Positions 19,841-28,629 are shown, counted from the stretch's first letter. The stretch is 64,000 nt of DNA from Serratia sp. FDAARGOS_506 (GCF_003812745.1 NZ_CP033831.1:3534001-3598000); one strand, 5' to 3'. Translations and numbers: made by a program. The notes: generated from the sequence alone by a model not told the origin.

Positions 19841-19856
19841 CTGTTAATTTATCCAG
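19841..19856. promoter_or_regulatory. LexA box upstream of ydjM
   Basis: CTG, ten AT-rich bases (TTAATTTATC), CAG: the CTG-N10-CAG SOS operator. It is close to the ydjM start, where LexA would block transcription. E. coli ydjM is a known LexA target. Confidence 0.8.
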
Positions 19857-20208
19857 TATATGGGAAAATTCCCAGTAGTGGAAGCAGTTACCCTGTAACC
19901 AATTGTTTATTTTTCCCTGTTTTACAACGGCTTGTTAATGAAACGCCTAACAAATCATCGATTCTGACGTGAGGGAACGAAAAGCGGGCGATGGTCGGTG
20001 TGTAACGGAGAGACACGAAGGCGGTTTTCAGTGTGCGGCGGCGGGAGGAAGCGGCGGCCGCGAAGAGCGCTGCGTGGCAGTGACAACGCTCTGCGAACCG
20101 CCGCTTTCCCTGCCGCCCAGCATAGTAACAACAGCATGCCGATTCAATAATAATGAAACGCTGTTTCGTTTGTTTTGCGGCACAGATCCCTTTTATGACG
20201 CAGAGCGG
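19857..20208. other. Non-coding stretch between ydjM and hxpB
   Basis: About 350 bases with no ORF that has a convincing start or codon pattern. The ydjM-proximal part is AT-rich and presumably holds its promoter. A GC-rich middle (about 20030-20125) follows, then an AT-rich part (about 20140-20200) with a run of ATG/TAA-rich text. No RNA gene was recognised. Confidence 0.5.
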
Positions 20209-20236
20209 AAAAGCCAGGGCGCCGGTGGCCGGCGCC
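20209..20236 (-). terminator. Terminator after hxpB
   Basis: Perfect eight-base stem GGCGCCGG / CCGGCGCC with a three-base loop just beyond the hxpB stop. On the minus strand it is followed by TGGCTTTTCC, a modest T-run. Confidence 0.75.
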
Positions 20237-20241
20237 GCAGG

Positions 20242-20907
20242 TCAGGCAACGTGGGCGGGGGTGAGCTGTTCCAGGGTCTCCAGCTTGTGATCAGCCAGCG
20301 CCCAGCGCGGATCGTGGCGGTATTCGGCGGCTGGGATCACGATGGAACGCATCCGCGCGGCCTTGGTGGCGATCATGCCGTTAAAGGAGTCTTCCAGCGT
20401 GATACAGCGCAGCGGATCGCTGCCCAGGCGTTCGGCGGCGATCAGGTAGACCTCCGGGTGCGGTTTGCTGTACGGCAGGTATTCGGCAGAAACCAGCTGA
20501 TCAAAGTAACCCTCAAGATCGAACATTTTCAGCACCTGCTGTTGCATATGCAGCGGCGAGGCGGAGGCGAGACCGATGTTCAGCCCCTGGCTACGGCACA
20601 GCTCCAGCGCCTGCCGCACGCCCGGCAACAGCGGACGCGTCTCGTGCACCAGCTCGATGGCGCGTTCGATAATCCGCGCCGACACCTCATCGAGCGAAAC
20701 CCCTTGCCAGGGCATCGCCTGGTACCACATCTTCACCACCAGATCGATGCGCAATCCCAGGGTGTCCGGCAGTTTGTGGCGATCGGACAGATCCAGACCC
20801 AGCGCGCCGAAGATATCCAGCTCGGCCTGCAGCCACAGCGGTTCTGAATCGATCAACAAGCCGTCCATATCAAAAATTGCGGTTTCAATGCGTTGCGAAT
20901 AAGCCAT
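20242..20907 (-). CDS. hxpB: Hexitol/sugar phosphatase HxpB (YniC)
   Basis: HAD-superfamily phosphatase; the E. coli enzyme acts on 2-deoxyglucose 6-phosphate and related sugar and hexitol phosphates. The 221 residues contain nucleophile Asp13 and acid/base Asp15 in FDMDGLLIDSE, the Ser of GLASASP (motif II), Lys of YSKPHPE (motif III) and LEDSFNG (motif IV). All catalytic motifs are intact. It is divergent from yniB, as in E. coli. Confidence 0.94.
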   Translation of the reverse strand: MAYSQRIETAIFDMDGLLIDSEPLWLQAELDIFGALGLDLSDRHKLPDTLGLRIDLVVKMWYQAMPWQGVSLDEVSARIIERAIELVHETRPLLPGVRQALELCRSQGLNIGLASASPLHMQQQVLKMFDLEGYFDQLVSAEYLPYSKPHPEVYLIAAERLGSDPLRCITLEDSFNGMIATKAARMRSIVIPAAEYRHDPRWALADHKLETLEQLTPAHVA

Positions 20908-21139
20908 TAACGGTTAACTCCTGCCGGCGCGGGTGAATGTCCCGCTACTGTAGCATTGCCGGCGGGGCGCTTCAAAACGGGGCCCCACCAACAAGGGGGC
21001 GTGAATCGCGGGTAAACTGTTGATTTCGGCGAATTCGGCTAAGCTTGTAGCACAGCGGGAATGAAGAAAACGGTGGGCGATTTTCGCCAACTGCAGGTAG
21101 ACTTAGCCGATTCGGTTACGTCGCTAACAAGGGGAACAC

Positions 21140-21700
21140 ATGACGTATCAACAGGCCGGGCGTATCGCCATTTTGAAACGCATTCTCGGATGGGTGGTTT
21201 TTATCCCGGCGTTGCTGTCGACGCTGATTTCCGTGCTGGGCTTTATCTATCAGCACAGTGAAAAAACCAAGGGCATCAACGCGGTGATGCTGGATTTTGT
21301 CCACGTGATGGTGGATATGGTGCGCTTCAATACGCCGTTCCTGAACCTTTTCTGGTACAACTCGCCGGTGCCTGACGTGGATAAAAGCCTGTTCAGCGGC
21401 GCCAATCTGATGTTCATCATCATCTATATACTGATCTTCGTTGGGCTGGCGCTGCAGGCTTCCGGCGCGCGTATGTCGCGCCAGGTCAAGTTCATCCGCG
21501 AAGGGTTGGAAGATCAAATGATCCTGGAGCAGGCCAAGGGCAGCGAAGGACATACGCGCCAGCAGCTGGAGGAGCGCATTACGCTACCACACCACACCAT
21601 CTTCCTGCAGTACTTCCCGCTGTACATCCTGCCGATCGTGATTGCGGTGATCGCCTGGTTCGTGATCCGCCTGCTGGGGCAGTTGGCCGGTGCGGCCTGA
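21140..21700 (+). CDS. yniB: Inner-membrane protein YniB
   Basis: Uncharacterised inner-membrane protein, 186 residues (E. coli 178). Three or four hydrophobic segments are visible: about 15-37 (LGWVVFIPALLSTLISVLGF), 88-106 (LMFIIIYILIFVGLALQA) and 155-180 (YFPLYILPIVIAVIAWFVI). The start has AAGGGG at good distance. Synteny with yniA and hxpB supports the name; no function is known. Confidence 0.9.
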   Translation: MTYQQAGRIAILKRILGWVVFIPALLSTLISVLGFIYQHSEKTKGINAVMLDFVHVMVDMVRFNTPFLNLFWYNSPVPDVDKSLFSGANLMFIIIYILIFVGLALQASGARMSRQVKFIREGLEDQMILEQAKGSEGHTRQQLEERITLPHHTIFLQYFPLYILPIVIAVIAWFVIRLLGQLAGAA

Positions 21701-21709
21701 GCCATGAGC

Positions 21710-21729
21710 GGGGCGCCGAGCGGCGCCCC
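21710..21729. terminator. Hairpin between convergent yniB and yniA
   Basis: Eight-base perfect stem GGGGCGCC / GGCGCCCC with a four-base loop between two convergent genes. There is no T-run, so it may act as a weak bidirectional terminator or transcript end stabiliser. Confidence 0.6.
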
Positions 21730-21735
21730 GAAAGG

Positions 21736-22605
21736 TTACGACGCCTCGGGCTGCAACAGCGCTTCCACCGCGCGTTGCGCAGCCACCAGATGCTGGCCGC
21801 CGAACAGGTTGCTGCGGTTGAGCAGGTAGTACAGCTGATACAGCGGCTGGCGCTCGATAAACCCGGCTCCCAGCGGCCATACGCTCTGATAGCCGTCGTA
21901 GATCTGCGGCGGCAGCTCCGGATACAGCGGCAGCATCGCTAAATCGCACTCTCGGTCGCCCCAGTAGCTGGCCGGATCGAACAGAATCGGCCCGTGGGCG
22001 GTCATCGCGCAGTTGCCCGGCCACAGGTTGCCGTGCAGTAGCGAAGGCTGCGGCTGGTGGTGCTGCAAGCGCAGATACACCCGATCGACGATGTCGTCGA
22101 TATCGCCGAAGGTCATGCCTTTCTCCGCCGCCAGTTGCAGCTGCCAGCCGATGCGCTGCTCGGCGAAGAATTCCGACCAACGGCGCTGCCAGGCGTTGGG
22201 TTGCGGGGTGGTGGTCAGATCGCTGTCGAAGTCGAGACCGAACTGTGGTTGCTCACTCCACTGGTGCAAATGCGCCAACTGCTGGCCCAGGCAGTAGGCG
22301 CCGTGGGCGTCGAGGGGTTTCAGCTGCTGATACTCCAGCAGCAGGAAGCTGTAGTCGCGATCGCTGCCGACGCCGTACACTTCCGGCACCCGCACGCTTT
22401 TGCTGCGCGCCAGCAACGCCAGCTGATCGGCCTCGGCGGTGAATATCGGCAGTTGTTCACGGGCGTCGCATTTCACGAACACCTCGTTGTCACCGTAACT
22501 CACGCGCCACGCCGGGTGAATGTCGCCCCCGGGCAGTTCAATCCTTTCGCGTATCTCTGCGCTGCCAAGATGTTCACTTAACAGACGGCTAACGGCTTGC
22601 CACAT
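21736..22605 (-). CDS. yniA: Fructosamine kinase-family protein YniA, with an Asp-to-Asn change in the catalytic loop
   Basis: Member of the fructosamine/ketosamine-3-kinase family (APH-like fold) that phosphorylates glycated amines. The 289 residues match the family length. The ATP-side lysine appears in VFVKCD, and the metal-binding Asp in LFDPASYWGDRECDLAM is intact. The catalytic loop reads LLHGNLWPGN (about residues 191-200), whereas the family normally has HGDLW. The codon is AAC on the coding strand, so the proposed catalytic base is Asn here. The fold is otherwise complete and the frame is clean. GGGGG precedes the ATG. It may be inactive or altered; a sequencing error is possible. 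Confidence 0.9.
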   Translation of the reverse strand: MWQAVSRLLSEHLGSAEIRERIELPGGDIHPAWRVSYGDNEVFVKCDAREQLPIFTAEADQLALLARSKSVRVPEVYGVGSDRDYSFLLLEYQQLKPLDAHGAYCLGQQLAHLHQWSEQPQFGLDFDSDLTTTPQPNAWQRRWSEFFAEQRIGWQLQLAAEKGMTFGDIDDIVDRVYLRLQHHQPQPSLLHGNLWPGNCAMTAHGPILFDPASYWGDRECDLAMLPLYPELPPQIYDGYQSVWPLGAGFIERQPLYQLYYLLNRSNLFGGQHLVAAQRAVEALLQPEAS

Positions 22606-22806
22606 GGTATTTCCCCCTCTGTGCTGCCTGATAATTCATTAGGTTAGCGTCTTTCCCGTGGTGAAAACACGACGCGGCGCACAGCCGGCGTCAAAGGCGG
22701 CGATTTTTTCAGCACCTCGCCAGCTCAAAGTATATACCCTATTGATTAATTTAAGCGCAATACCGGTTGCAACTTGATGACAACGAGGCAATGAGCAGGG
22801 GGAGGT

Positions 22807-22836
22807 GATGCGGCGAACAGAGGGCATCGCCGCATC
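22807..22836 (-). terminator. Stem-loop after sitD
   Basis: Ten-base perfect stem GATGCGGCGA / TCGCCGCATC with a ten-base loop, immediately after the sitD stop. It lacks a T-run on either side, so it may protect the mRNA end rather than terminate alone. Confidence 0.6.
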
Positions 22837-22842
22837 GGGGAG

Positions 22843-23697
22843 TTAACCGCCGGCGGGGGCGGCTTGGTTACGCCGTAACGGACGTAGCTTGCTGTACAAC
22901 AAGGCGATAACGAACAGCACGGCCTGCACGATGACGATGCAGGGCCCGGTGGCGCCGTCGATGTGGAAGCTGATCAGGGTGCCGAGCACGCAGGAGAACA
23001 CCGACACCACCGTCGCCACCATCAGCATGCGGTCGAAGCGGCGACACAGCATAAAGGCGATGATGCCGGGGGCGATCAGCATGGCGATCACCAGGATCAC
23101 CCCCACGGCCTGCAGCGAGGCGACGATGGTCATCGCCAGCAGACACAGCAGCCCGTAGTGCAGCAGCTTGACCGGCAGGCCAATTACTCGTGCATGATGT
23201 GGATCGAAGCAGTACAGCATGAAATCTTTACGCTTGAGCAACACTACCGCCAGAGTGATGCCGGCGATCAGCAGGGTTTGCTTCAGCTCGCCGTCGGTAA
23301 TGCCCAGCATGTTGCCGAACAGAATGTGGCTCAGGTGCTGGTCGGTATCGATGCGCGAGAACAGCACCAGCCCGAAGGCGAACATGCCGGAAAAGACGAT
23401 GCCCATCACCGTGTCTTCTTTCACCCGGCTGTTCTCTTTCAGGTAGCCGGTGGCTACCGCGCAAAAGATGCCGGAGAGGAACGCGCCGATCGCCAGCGGG
23501 ATGCCGACCACGAACGCCACCACGATGCCGGGCAGCACCGCGTGCGAGATGGCGTCGCCCATCAGCGACCAGCCTTTGAGCACCAGATAGCAGGAGAGCA
23601 CGGCGCACACTACGCCGGTGACGATAGCGGCGACGATCGCCCGCTGCATGAACGGGTAGGCGAAGGGTTCGCTGAGCAGTTGATACAGGGTGTCCAT
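22843..23697 (-). CDS. sitD: Mn/Fe ABC transporter permease SitD (YfeD)
   Basis: Inner-membrane permease of the ABC-3 metal class, 284 residues with about eight helices. Landmarks are LKGWSLMGDAISHAVLPGI near the N-terminus and LIAPGIIAFML near the C-terminus. The frame is open upstream through sitC to 24441, but MDTLYQLLSEPF at 23697 is the real start and forms a TGATG overlap with the sitC stop. It pairs with SitC as a channel. Confidence 0.94.
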   Translation of the reverse strand: MDTLYQLLSEPFAYPFMQRAIVAAIVTGVVCAVLSCYLVLKGWSLMGDAISHAVLPGIVVAFVVGIPLAIGAFLSGIFCAVATGYLKENSRVKEDTVMGIVFSGMFAFGLVLFSRIDTDQHLSHILFGNMLGITDGELKQTLLIAGITLAVVLLKRKDFMLYCFDPHHARVIGLPVKLLHYGLLCLLAMTIVASLQAVGVILVIAMLIAPGIIAFMLCRRFDRMLMVATVVSVFSCVLGTLISFHIDGATGPCIVIVQAVLFVIALLYSKLRPLRRNQAAPAGG

Positions 23698-24557
23698 CAG
23701 CGGCCTCCGGTTTGCGAATGCGCCACGCGGCGCCGGGACGCCAGCAGGCCGTGTTTCGGTGCGAAGATGAACGCCGCCAGGAACACCAGCGTTTGCAGGG
23801 TGACGATAACGCCCCCGGTGGCGCCGTCGAGGAAGAAACTCAGGTACGCGCCAACGCCGCTGGTCAGTGCGCCGATGATGATGGCGATGATCACCAGCCG
23901 GCTGAAGCGATCGGTCAGCAGGTAGGCGGTAGCGCCCGGCGTGATCACCATGGCGATCACCAGAATGGCGCCGACGGTCTGCAGCGCGGCGACGGTGCAG
24001 GCGCTGAGCAGGGTGAAAAACAGGATCTTCAGCCGCAGTGGCGACAGGCCGATCGACACCGCGTGGCTTTCGTCGAAGAACACCGCCAGCAGGTCTTTCC
24101 ACACCAGGCACAGGATCAGCAGCGAAACGCCGATGATGATTTCCACCTGCAGCACGTCTTCGTCGGCGATGCCGAGGATATTGCCGAAGATGATCGATTG
24201 CACGTTGACCGCGGTGGGGTTGAGCGACACGATCAGCAGGCCGACGGCGAAGAAGGTGGAGAAAATAAAGCCGATGATGGCGTCTTCGCGCAGCCGGGTG
24301 ATGTGGCGCACCAGCGTCATTGCCAGCGCCGCCAGCATGCCGGTGAAGAAGGCGCCGGCGGCGTAGGGCAGACCAAGCGCGTAGGCGCCGGCCACGCCGG
24401 GTACCACCGAGTGCGACAGCGCATCGCCCATCAGCGACCATCCCTTCAGCATCAGGTAGGCGGAGAGGAACGCACAGGCGGCGCCGACGATGGCGCTGAC
24501 CCAGATGGCTTTCACCATGTAGTTATAACTGAAAGGTTGCAGCAGAAGGTCCAGCAT
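23697..24557 (-). CDS. sitC: Mn/Fe ABC transporter permease SitC (YfeC)
   Basis: Permease of the ABC-3 class and paralogue of sitD, 286 residues with about eight helices. It has LKGWSLMGDALSHSVVPGVAG and VITPGATAYLL at matching places. Its first base coincides with the last base of sitB, and its stop overlaps the sitD start, giving tight coupling. The Arg-rich C-terminus (ASRRRVAHSQ) probably faces the cytoplasm. Confidence 0.94.
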   Translation of the reverse strand: MLDLLLQPFSYNYMVKAIWVSAIVGAACAFLSAYLMLKGWSLMGDALSHSVVPGVAGAYALGLPYAAGAFFTGMLAALAMTLVRHITRLREDAIIGFIFSTFFAVGLLIVSLNPTAVNVQSIIFGNILGIADEDVLQVEIIIGVSLLILCLVWKDLLAVFFDESHAVSIGLSPLRLKILFFTLLSACTVAALQTVGAILVIAMVITPGATAYLLTDRFSRLVIIAIIIGALTSGVGAYLSFFLDGATGGVIVTLQTLVFLAAFIFAPKHGLLASRRRVAHSQTGGR

Positions 24558-25447
24558 CAGGATTGTTTCTCCCTGGCCTGGCTGTTGGCCGGCGGATCGC
24601 TCTTGGTGTGGCCGTAGAAGACCGCCGGGCGCTCATCGTCGGTCAACACCGTAACGGTGCGCGGATCGTTGTCGTCGTGCAGATCTGGGCCGGAGAGGTT
24701 GATATGGCGCAGCACGCCGCCGAACGCCTGCTCCAGGTTGCTCTGGGTGAAGGTGGTCTCGGTCGGGCCGGCGGCCAGCACCGTGCGGTTGATGAGGATC
24801 ACCCGATCGCAGAACTCCGGCACGCTGCCGAGGTTATGGGTGGAGACCAGGATCAGGTGCCCCTCATCGCGCAGCGCGCGCAGCAGCTCGATAATGGCGT
24901 TCTCGGTTTTCACATCCACGCCGGTGAACGGTTCGTCCAGCAACAGCACGGTGCCCTGTTGCGCCAGCGCGCGCGCCAGGAACACGCGTTTCTTCTGGCC
25001 GCCGGACAGCTCGCCGATCTGGCGGCCGCGCAGCTCGCTCAAGCCGACGCGCTCCAGCGCCTTGTCGACCCGCAACCGATCCTCGCGCGACGGAATGCGC
25101 AGAAAGTTCATCTTGCCGTAGCGCCCCATCATCACCACGTCCTCCACCAGCACCGGGAAGTTCCAGTCGACGTCTTCGGTCTGCGGCACGTAGGCGATCA
25201 GGTTCTTTTTCAGCGCGTCCGCCACCGGTTTGTCGCTGAGCGACACCTGGCCGGCGGTGGGCCTGACCAGGCCCATGATGCTTTTGAACAACGTTGACTT
25301 GCCGCTGCCATTGACGCCGACCAGCGCGCAGATAGAACCGCCGCTCAGGGTGAAGCTGGCGTTATGAATGGCGGTGTGCCCGTTGTTGTAGGTCACGGTT
25401 ACGTCGTCCACGTTCAATTCAGGGCGGACAAACGGCTCATGGGTCAT
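24557..25447 (-). CDS. sitB: Mn/Fe ABC transporter ATPase SitB (YfeB)
   Basis: ATPase of the Sit/Yfe manganese and iron importer, 296 residues. Walker [10 protein letters not shown] (about 43-51), signature LSGGQKKR, Walker [13 protein letters not shown] and the H-loop (VSTHN) are intact. The C-terminal extension beyond the ABC core (about 245-296, [18 protein letters not shown]) is the longer tail seen in SitB/YfeB. The start forms an ATGA overlap with the sitA stop. Confidence 0.95.
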   Translation of the reverse strand: MTHEPFVRPELNVDDVTVTYNNGHTAIHNASFTLSGGSICALVGVNGSGKSTLFKSIMGLVRPTAGQVSLSDKPVADALKKNLIAYVPQTEDVDWNFPVLVEDVVMMGRYGKMNFLRIPSREDRLRVDKALERVGLSELRGRQIGELSGGQKKRVFLARALAQQGTVLLLDEPFTGVDVKTENAIIELLRALRDEGHLILVSTHNLGSVPEFCDRVILINRTVLAAGPTETTFTQSNLEQAFGGVLRHINLSGPDLHDDNDPRTVTVLTDDERPAVFYGHTKSDPPANSQAREKQS

Positions 25448-26388
25448 TGATCGAATCCTTTGGCGATAGTTTGCACGGTGGTGTTAAGCAGGTCGATATA
25501 GGTCGGCACCGGGCCATCGCGGGTGGACAGCGAATCCACGTACAGCACGCCGCCGTATTTGGCACCGGTTTCTTTCGCCACCTGTTTGGCAGGCTTGTCG
25601 GAAATGGTGCTCTCGCTGAATACCACCGGAATATGGTGGGCCCGCACCGCATCGATCACCCGGCGTACCTGCTGCGGCGAACCTTGCTCATCGGCGTTGA
25701 TCGGCCACAGATAAACTTCTTTCAGCTGATAGTCCTGCGCCAGATAGCTAAAGGCGCCTTCGCTGGTTACCAGCCAACGCTGTGCGGCAGGAATACGCGC
25801 CAGGCGTTCGCGCAGCGGGGCATCCAGCGCGCCGATCTTCTCTGCGTAAGCCTTGGCATTGCGGTTGTAGGTTTCCGCATGGGCCGGATCGTGCTCCACC
25901 AGCGCTTTGCGGATGTTCTCGATGTACACCAGCGCGTTGCTCGGCGACATCCACGCATGTGGATTAGGGTTGCCGTTATACGGTCCTTCGCGGATCGGTA
26001 GCGGGGTGATGCCCTCGGTTACGACCGCCGCCGGCACCTGCTTGATATTCTCGAAGAAACGCTGGAACCAGCGCTCCAGGTTCATGCCGTTCCACAGGAT
26101 CAGGTCGGCGTGCTGCGCCTTGACGATGTCGCGCGGGGTAGGTTGATAGTCGTGGATCTCGGCGCCCGGTTTGGTGATGGATTCCACCACGGCGGCGTCA
26201 CCCGCCACGTTCTGGGCAATGTCTTGAATGATGGTAAAGGTGGTCACCACGCGCAGCTTCTTTTCCGCCAGGGCGTGTGGGCTGGCCATTGCGGAGCCTA
26301 GCAGCAGGCAGGCTAGCGTGAAAGGGCGTAACAGTGCGGCAGCGCGGGGAAGGCAACTACGGCGAAAAGCGCAACTTATCAATGGCAT
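25444..26388 (-). CDS. sitA: Mn/Fe periplasmic binding protein SitA (YfeA)
   Basis: Cluster A-I (TroA/ZnuA-type) metal receptor, 314 residues. A long signal peptide (about 1-41) ends SPHALAEKK. The metal ligands fit the family: His in [10 protein letters not shown], His in [10 protein letters not shown], Glu in VFSESTISD and Asp in LYVDSLS. The start has GGAG eight bases upstream. A near-consensus Fur box lies 23 bases before the gene, so expression should rise on iron shortage; no clear MntR site was seen. First gene of sitABCD. Confidence 0.95.
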   Translation of the reverse strand: MPLISCAFRRSCLPRAAALLRPFTLACLLLGSAMASPHALAEKKLRVVTTFTIIQDIAQNVAGDAAVVESITKPGAEIHDYQPTPRDIVKAQHADLILWNGMNLERWFQRFFENIKQVPAAVVTEGITPLPIREGPYNGNPNPHAWMSPSNALVYIENIRKALVEHDPAHAETYNRNAKAYAEKIGALDAPLRERLARIPAAQRWLVTSEGAFSYLAQDYQLKEVYLWPINADEQGSPQQVRRVIDAVRAHHIPVVFSESTISDKPAKQVAKETGAKYGGVLYVDSLSTRDGPVPTYIDLLNTTVQTIAKGFDQ

Positions 26389-26410
26389 GATGACGTCTCC
26401 TGATTCAAAT

Positions 26411-26429
26411 GAAAATGATTATCAATATC
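26411..26429. promoter_or_regulatory. Fur box upstream of sitA
   Basis: GAAAATGATTATCAATATC agrees with 17 of 19 positions of the Fur consensus GATAATGATTATCATTATC. It lies 23-41 bases before the sitA ATG, placing the promoter under iron repression. Confidence 0.88.
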
Positions 26430-26519
26430 AATTGAAGCGAAGTCAAGCGTCACTTGCCCACCGCCGGCGGGGTATTTCTCCAACTGAAAAAATAATACCG
26501 TCCGGGGAGTTATAGCATT

Positions 26520-26819
26520 TTATGTATCAGTATGTAACCGCTGAAGGTAGTCCTTACAGCTGCATATCGTCACCTCCGGCTGTTTTCCCAATGCCAACTG
26601 TCCGAACCCCTGTGCCAGGCGCTGCACATCCTCTTGATCCAGCACGGTTATAAACGCAAAACTGTTGCTGCCGAGTTCGTGGTGAACGCCATTCTCGTCT
26701 GTCACCGACGTGACAAAACCCTCCCGCGTCAATTGCCCGGTCAGCTTCGCCAGGTCGGTCAATCCCTCTTCCTGATAGCGAAAAGTCACCACAAAGCAGC
26801 TTGTTGCAGATTGACTCAT
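26520..26819 (-). CDS. ghoS: GhoS-like protein (type V antitoxin endoribonuclease family, DUF2622)
   Basis: A 99-residue cytoplasmic protein whose pattern follows E. coli GhoS: VVTFRY at the start, then LTREGFVTSVTDENG, a central NSFAFIT, and a C-terminal KDYLQRL. E. coli GhoS is an antitoxin that cleaves ghoT mRNA, but no ghoT-like ORF (a roughly 57-residue membrane peptide) is visible on either side. Downstream lies the sitA promoter and upstream, divergent, is emtA. AGGTG precedes the ATG at 26819. The homology is judged by motif memory and is moderate. Another role is possible. Confidence 0.65.
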   Translation of the reverse strand: MSQSATSCFVVTFRYQEEGLTDLAKLTGQLTREGFVTSVTDENGVHHELGSNSFAFITVLDQEDVQRLAQGFGQLALGKQPEVTICSCKDYLQRLHTDT

Positions 26820-26928
26820 AAATCACCTCTTGGTATATGGATAGCTTGAGATTAGTCCAAAAAATTACTGCAGGTGTCCTTACAAGTTGTATATGCTACG
26901 CAACTCATTGAAAGGAGTGAGGGATTCT

Positions 26929-27594
26929 GTGAAAACAAAAATAGGTTGCCTTACGGCAATTTTACTTTTGTCGGGGTGCGCCAAAGACCCGCAAACGGCA
27001 AGCAATATTTCAGGCAGTGGCACAACGCGCGGCGGTTGGTTAAAACCCCCTCCGCAGGCACCGGTAAACCGCACAGGCACGCCGGTTGTTTATAACGATT
27101 ACATTCGTCAGGCCGCCAGCAACTATGGCGTCGACGAAACGCTGATTAAAGCGATTATTCAGGTGGAGTCCGGGTTTAACCCGAACGTGGTCAGCACCTC
27201 GAACGCAGTGGGATTGATGCAGCTTAAGGCTTCTACCGCCGGCCGCGACGCCTATCGCATGAAAGGACGAAGCGGGCAACCCAGCTCGCGTGAGCTGAAG
27301 GATCCGGCGGTCAATATTGATCTGGGAACGGCCTATATCAATATTCTTCAAAGCCAGCAGCTAGCCGGGATCAACAACCCACAGACTTTGCGTTATGCCA
27401 CCATCGTTTCTTACGTGAACGGGGCGGGCGCCATGTTGCGCACCTTCTCCTCGGACAAGCGCGTGGCGGTTAATCGCATCAATCAGATGAGCCCGGATGA
27501 GTTTTATCAGCACATCCAGAAAAAGCACCCGGCGCCGCAGGCACCGCGCTATTTGTGGAAGGTGACCACCGCCTATCAGGCGATGTCGCAGTAA
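26929..27594 (+). CDS. emtA: Membrane-bound endo-type lytic transglycosylase EmtA (MltE)
   Basis: Lipoprotein of the SLT family that cleaves peptidoglycan glycan strands, leaving 1,6-anhydromuramic ends. The 221-residue product starts with GTG after AGGAGTGAGGG. The signal peptide ends in the lipobox LLLSGC (about residues 12-17). The catalytic Glu is in AIIQVESGFNPN, followed by SNAVGLMQLKAST, NINILG-type spacing and YVNGAGAMLRTF. Its N-terminal linker is longer than in E. coli EmtA (203 residues). A terminator follows. It is divergent from ghoS. Confidence 0.92.
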   Translation: MKTKIGCLTAILLLSGCAKDPQTASNISGSGTTRGGWLKPPPQAPVNRTGTPVVYNDYIRQAASNYGVDETLIKAIIQVESGFNPNVVSTSNAVGLMQLKASTAGRDAYRMKGRSGQPSSRELKDPAVNIDLGTAYINILQSQQLAGINNPQTLRYATIVSYVNGAGAMLRTFSSDKRVAVNRINQMSPDEFYQHIQKKHPAPQAPRYLWKVTTAYQAMSQ

Positions 27595-27609
27595 CCCTCT
27601 ATCCTGTCG

Positions 27610-27640
27610 AATCGGCCGCAAAACGCGGCCGATTTTGTTT
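27610..27640 (+). terminator. Rho-independent terminator after emtA
   Basis: Stem AATCGGCCGC / GCGGCCGATT with a short AAAAC loop, then TTGTTT. Confidence 0.85.
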
Positions 27641-27850
27641 CAGATGCCGCTGCAGAGCGCGACCTACCTCTCACTTTTCGTTATTTCCTCACCACTTATT
27701 GGAAAAACCGCACAAAAAGTTAAATTTACGTTAGCAGATAAATCTTTACGTTCATTCAATAAGTTACCGGTAACATTTTTGCATTTGCTCGGGTTTTGAC
27801 CTTCACTAAATAGACAATTAAGTAACAAATTATTTTAAAAACCCGTATCG
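27641..27850. other. AT-rich region upstream of the membrane dehydrogenase operon
   Basis: About 210 bases with no credible gene. Composition is markedly AT-rich compared with the surroundings, which suits a promoter region. No sigma factor element is clear enough to call. Confidence 0.4.
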
Positions 27851-27866
27851 ACCGCAAGGTTGCGGT
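27851..27866. promoter_or_regulatory. Inverted repeat before the dehydrogenase operon
   Basis: ACCGCAA, two bases, TTGCGGT: perfect seven-base arms, 36 bases before the first gene. Tight symmetry without a T-run fits a repressor operator better than a terminator. The cognate regulator is unknown. Confidence 0.4.
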
Positions 27867-27901
27867 TAAATAGTTGTGACTATCTTTGGATGGAATGTGA
27901 C

Positions 27902-28627
27902 ATGTCGAATCATAAAACCAACAATTCGCGGCGCGATTTCTTGTTGAAATCGATGACCTTAATTCCTGCGGCGGTAATTGGTGGCAGCGGCGTTGGCGCG
28001 CTGACGGCACCGGCACCGGCGGTCGCAGCCTCGAACACTTCAACGCAGAACGATTACCAGCCGACCTTTTTCACCCCGGAAGAGTGGGCCTTCATCAAGG
28101 CCGCCGTCGCGCGCCTGATCCCGGCCGATGAACGCGGCCCCGGCGCACTGGAGGCCGGCGTACCGGAGTTTATCGATCGTCAGATGAATACTCCGTATGC
28201 CACCGGTTCCATCTGGTACATGCAAGGGCCGTTCAACCCCGATGTGCCGAAGGAGATGGGCTATCAGCTGCCGCTGGTGCCTAAGCAAATCTATAACCTC
28301 GGCATCAGTGACGCCGACGCCTACAGCAAGAAAACCGCCGGCAAGCCGTTCGCCGAGCTGGATGGCGCGCAGCAAGACGCCATGCTGCAAAAATTTGAGT
28401 CCGGCGATGCGGAGTTCCAGCAACTGCCGTCGAAACTGTTCTTCTCCTATCTGCTGCAAAACACCCGTGAAGGTTTCTTCAGCGATCCGATCCATGGCGG
28501 TAACAAAGACATGGTTGGCTGGAAGCTGATTAATTTTCCGGGCGCGCGCGCCGATTTTATGGACTGGGTTGAGCGAGGGGAGCGTTATCCCTTCCCGCCG
28601 GTATCGATTCGAGGGGAGAGGGGCTAA
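27902..28627 (+). CDS. Membrane dehydrogenase small (gamma) subunit, gluconate 2-dehydrogenase subunit 3 family
   Basis: Small subunit that escorts the FAD subunit through the Tat pathway and stabilises it, 241 residues. The N-terminus has a twin-arginine signal ([10 protein letters not shown], about 9-18) followed by a hydrophobic run ending about residue 42. The rest matches the gluconate 2-dehydrogenase subunit 3 family ([21 protein letters not shown]). A frame from 27860 is open, but MSNHKTNNS at 27902 places the RR motif correctly. It lies two bases upstream of the FAD subunit and is the first of three genes. Confidence 0.9.
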   Translation: MSNHKTNNSRRDFLLKSMTLIPAAVIGGSGVGALTAPAPAVAASNTSTQNDYQPTFFTPEEWAFIKAAVARLIPADERGPGALEAGVPEFIDRQMNTPYATGSIWYMQGPFNPDVPKEMGYQLPLVPKQIYNLGISDADAYSKKTAGKPFAELDGAQQDAMLQKFESGDAEFQQLPSKLFFSYLLQNTREGFFSDPIHGGNKDMVGWKLINFPGARADFMDWVERGERYPFPPVSIRGERG

Positions 28628-28629
28628 GC

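Noticed and set aside
23698-24441. Upstream extension of sitD through sitC
   Set aside because: Arg/His-rich out-of-frame translation of sitC; the true sitD start at 23697 overlaps the sitC stop.
26440-26519. A GhoT-like toxin ORF beside the GhoS-like gene
   Set aside because: The roughly 80 bases hold no small hydrophobic ORF with a start and ribosome site.
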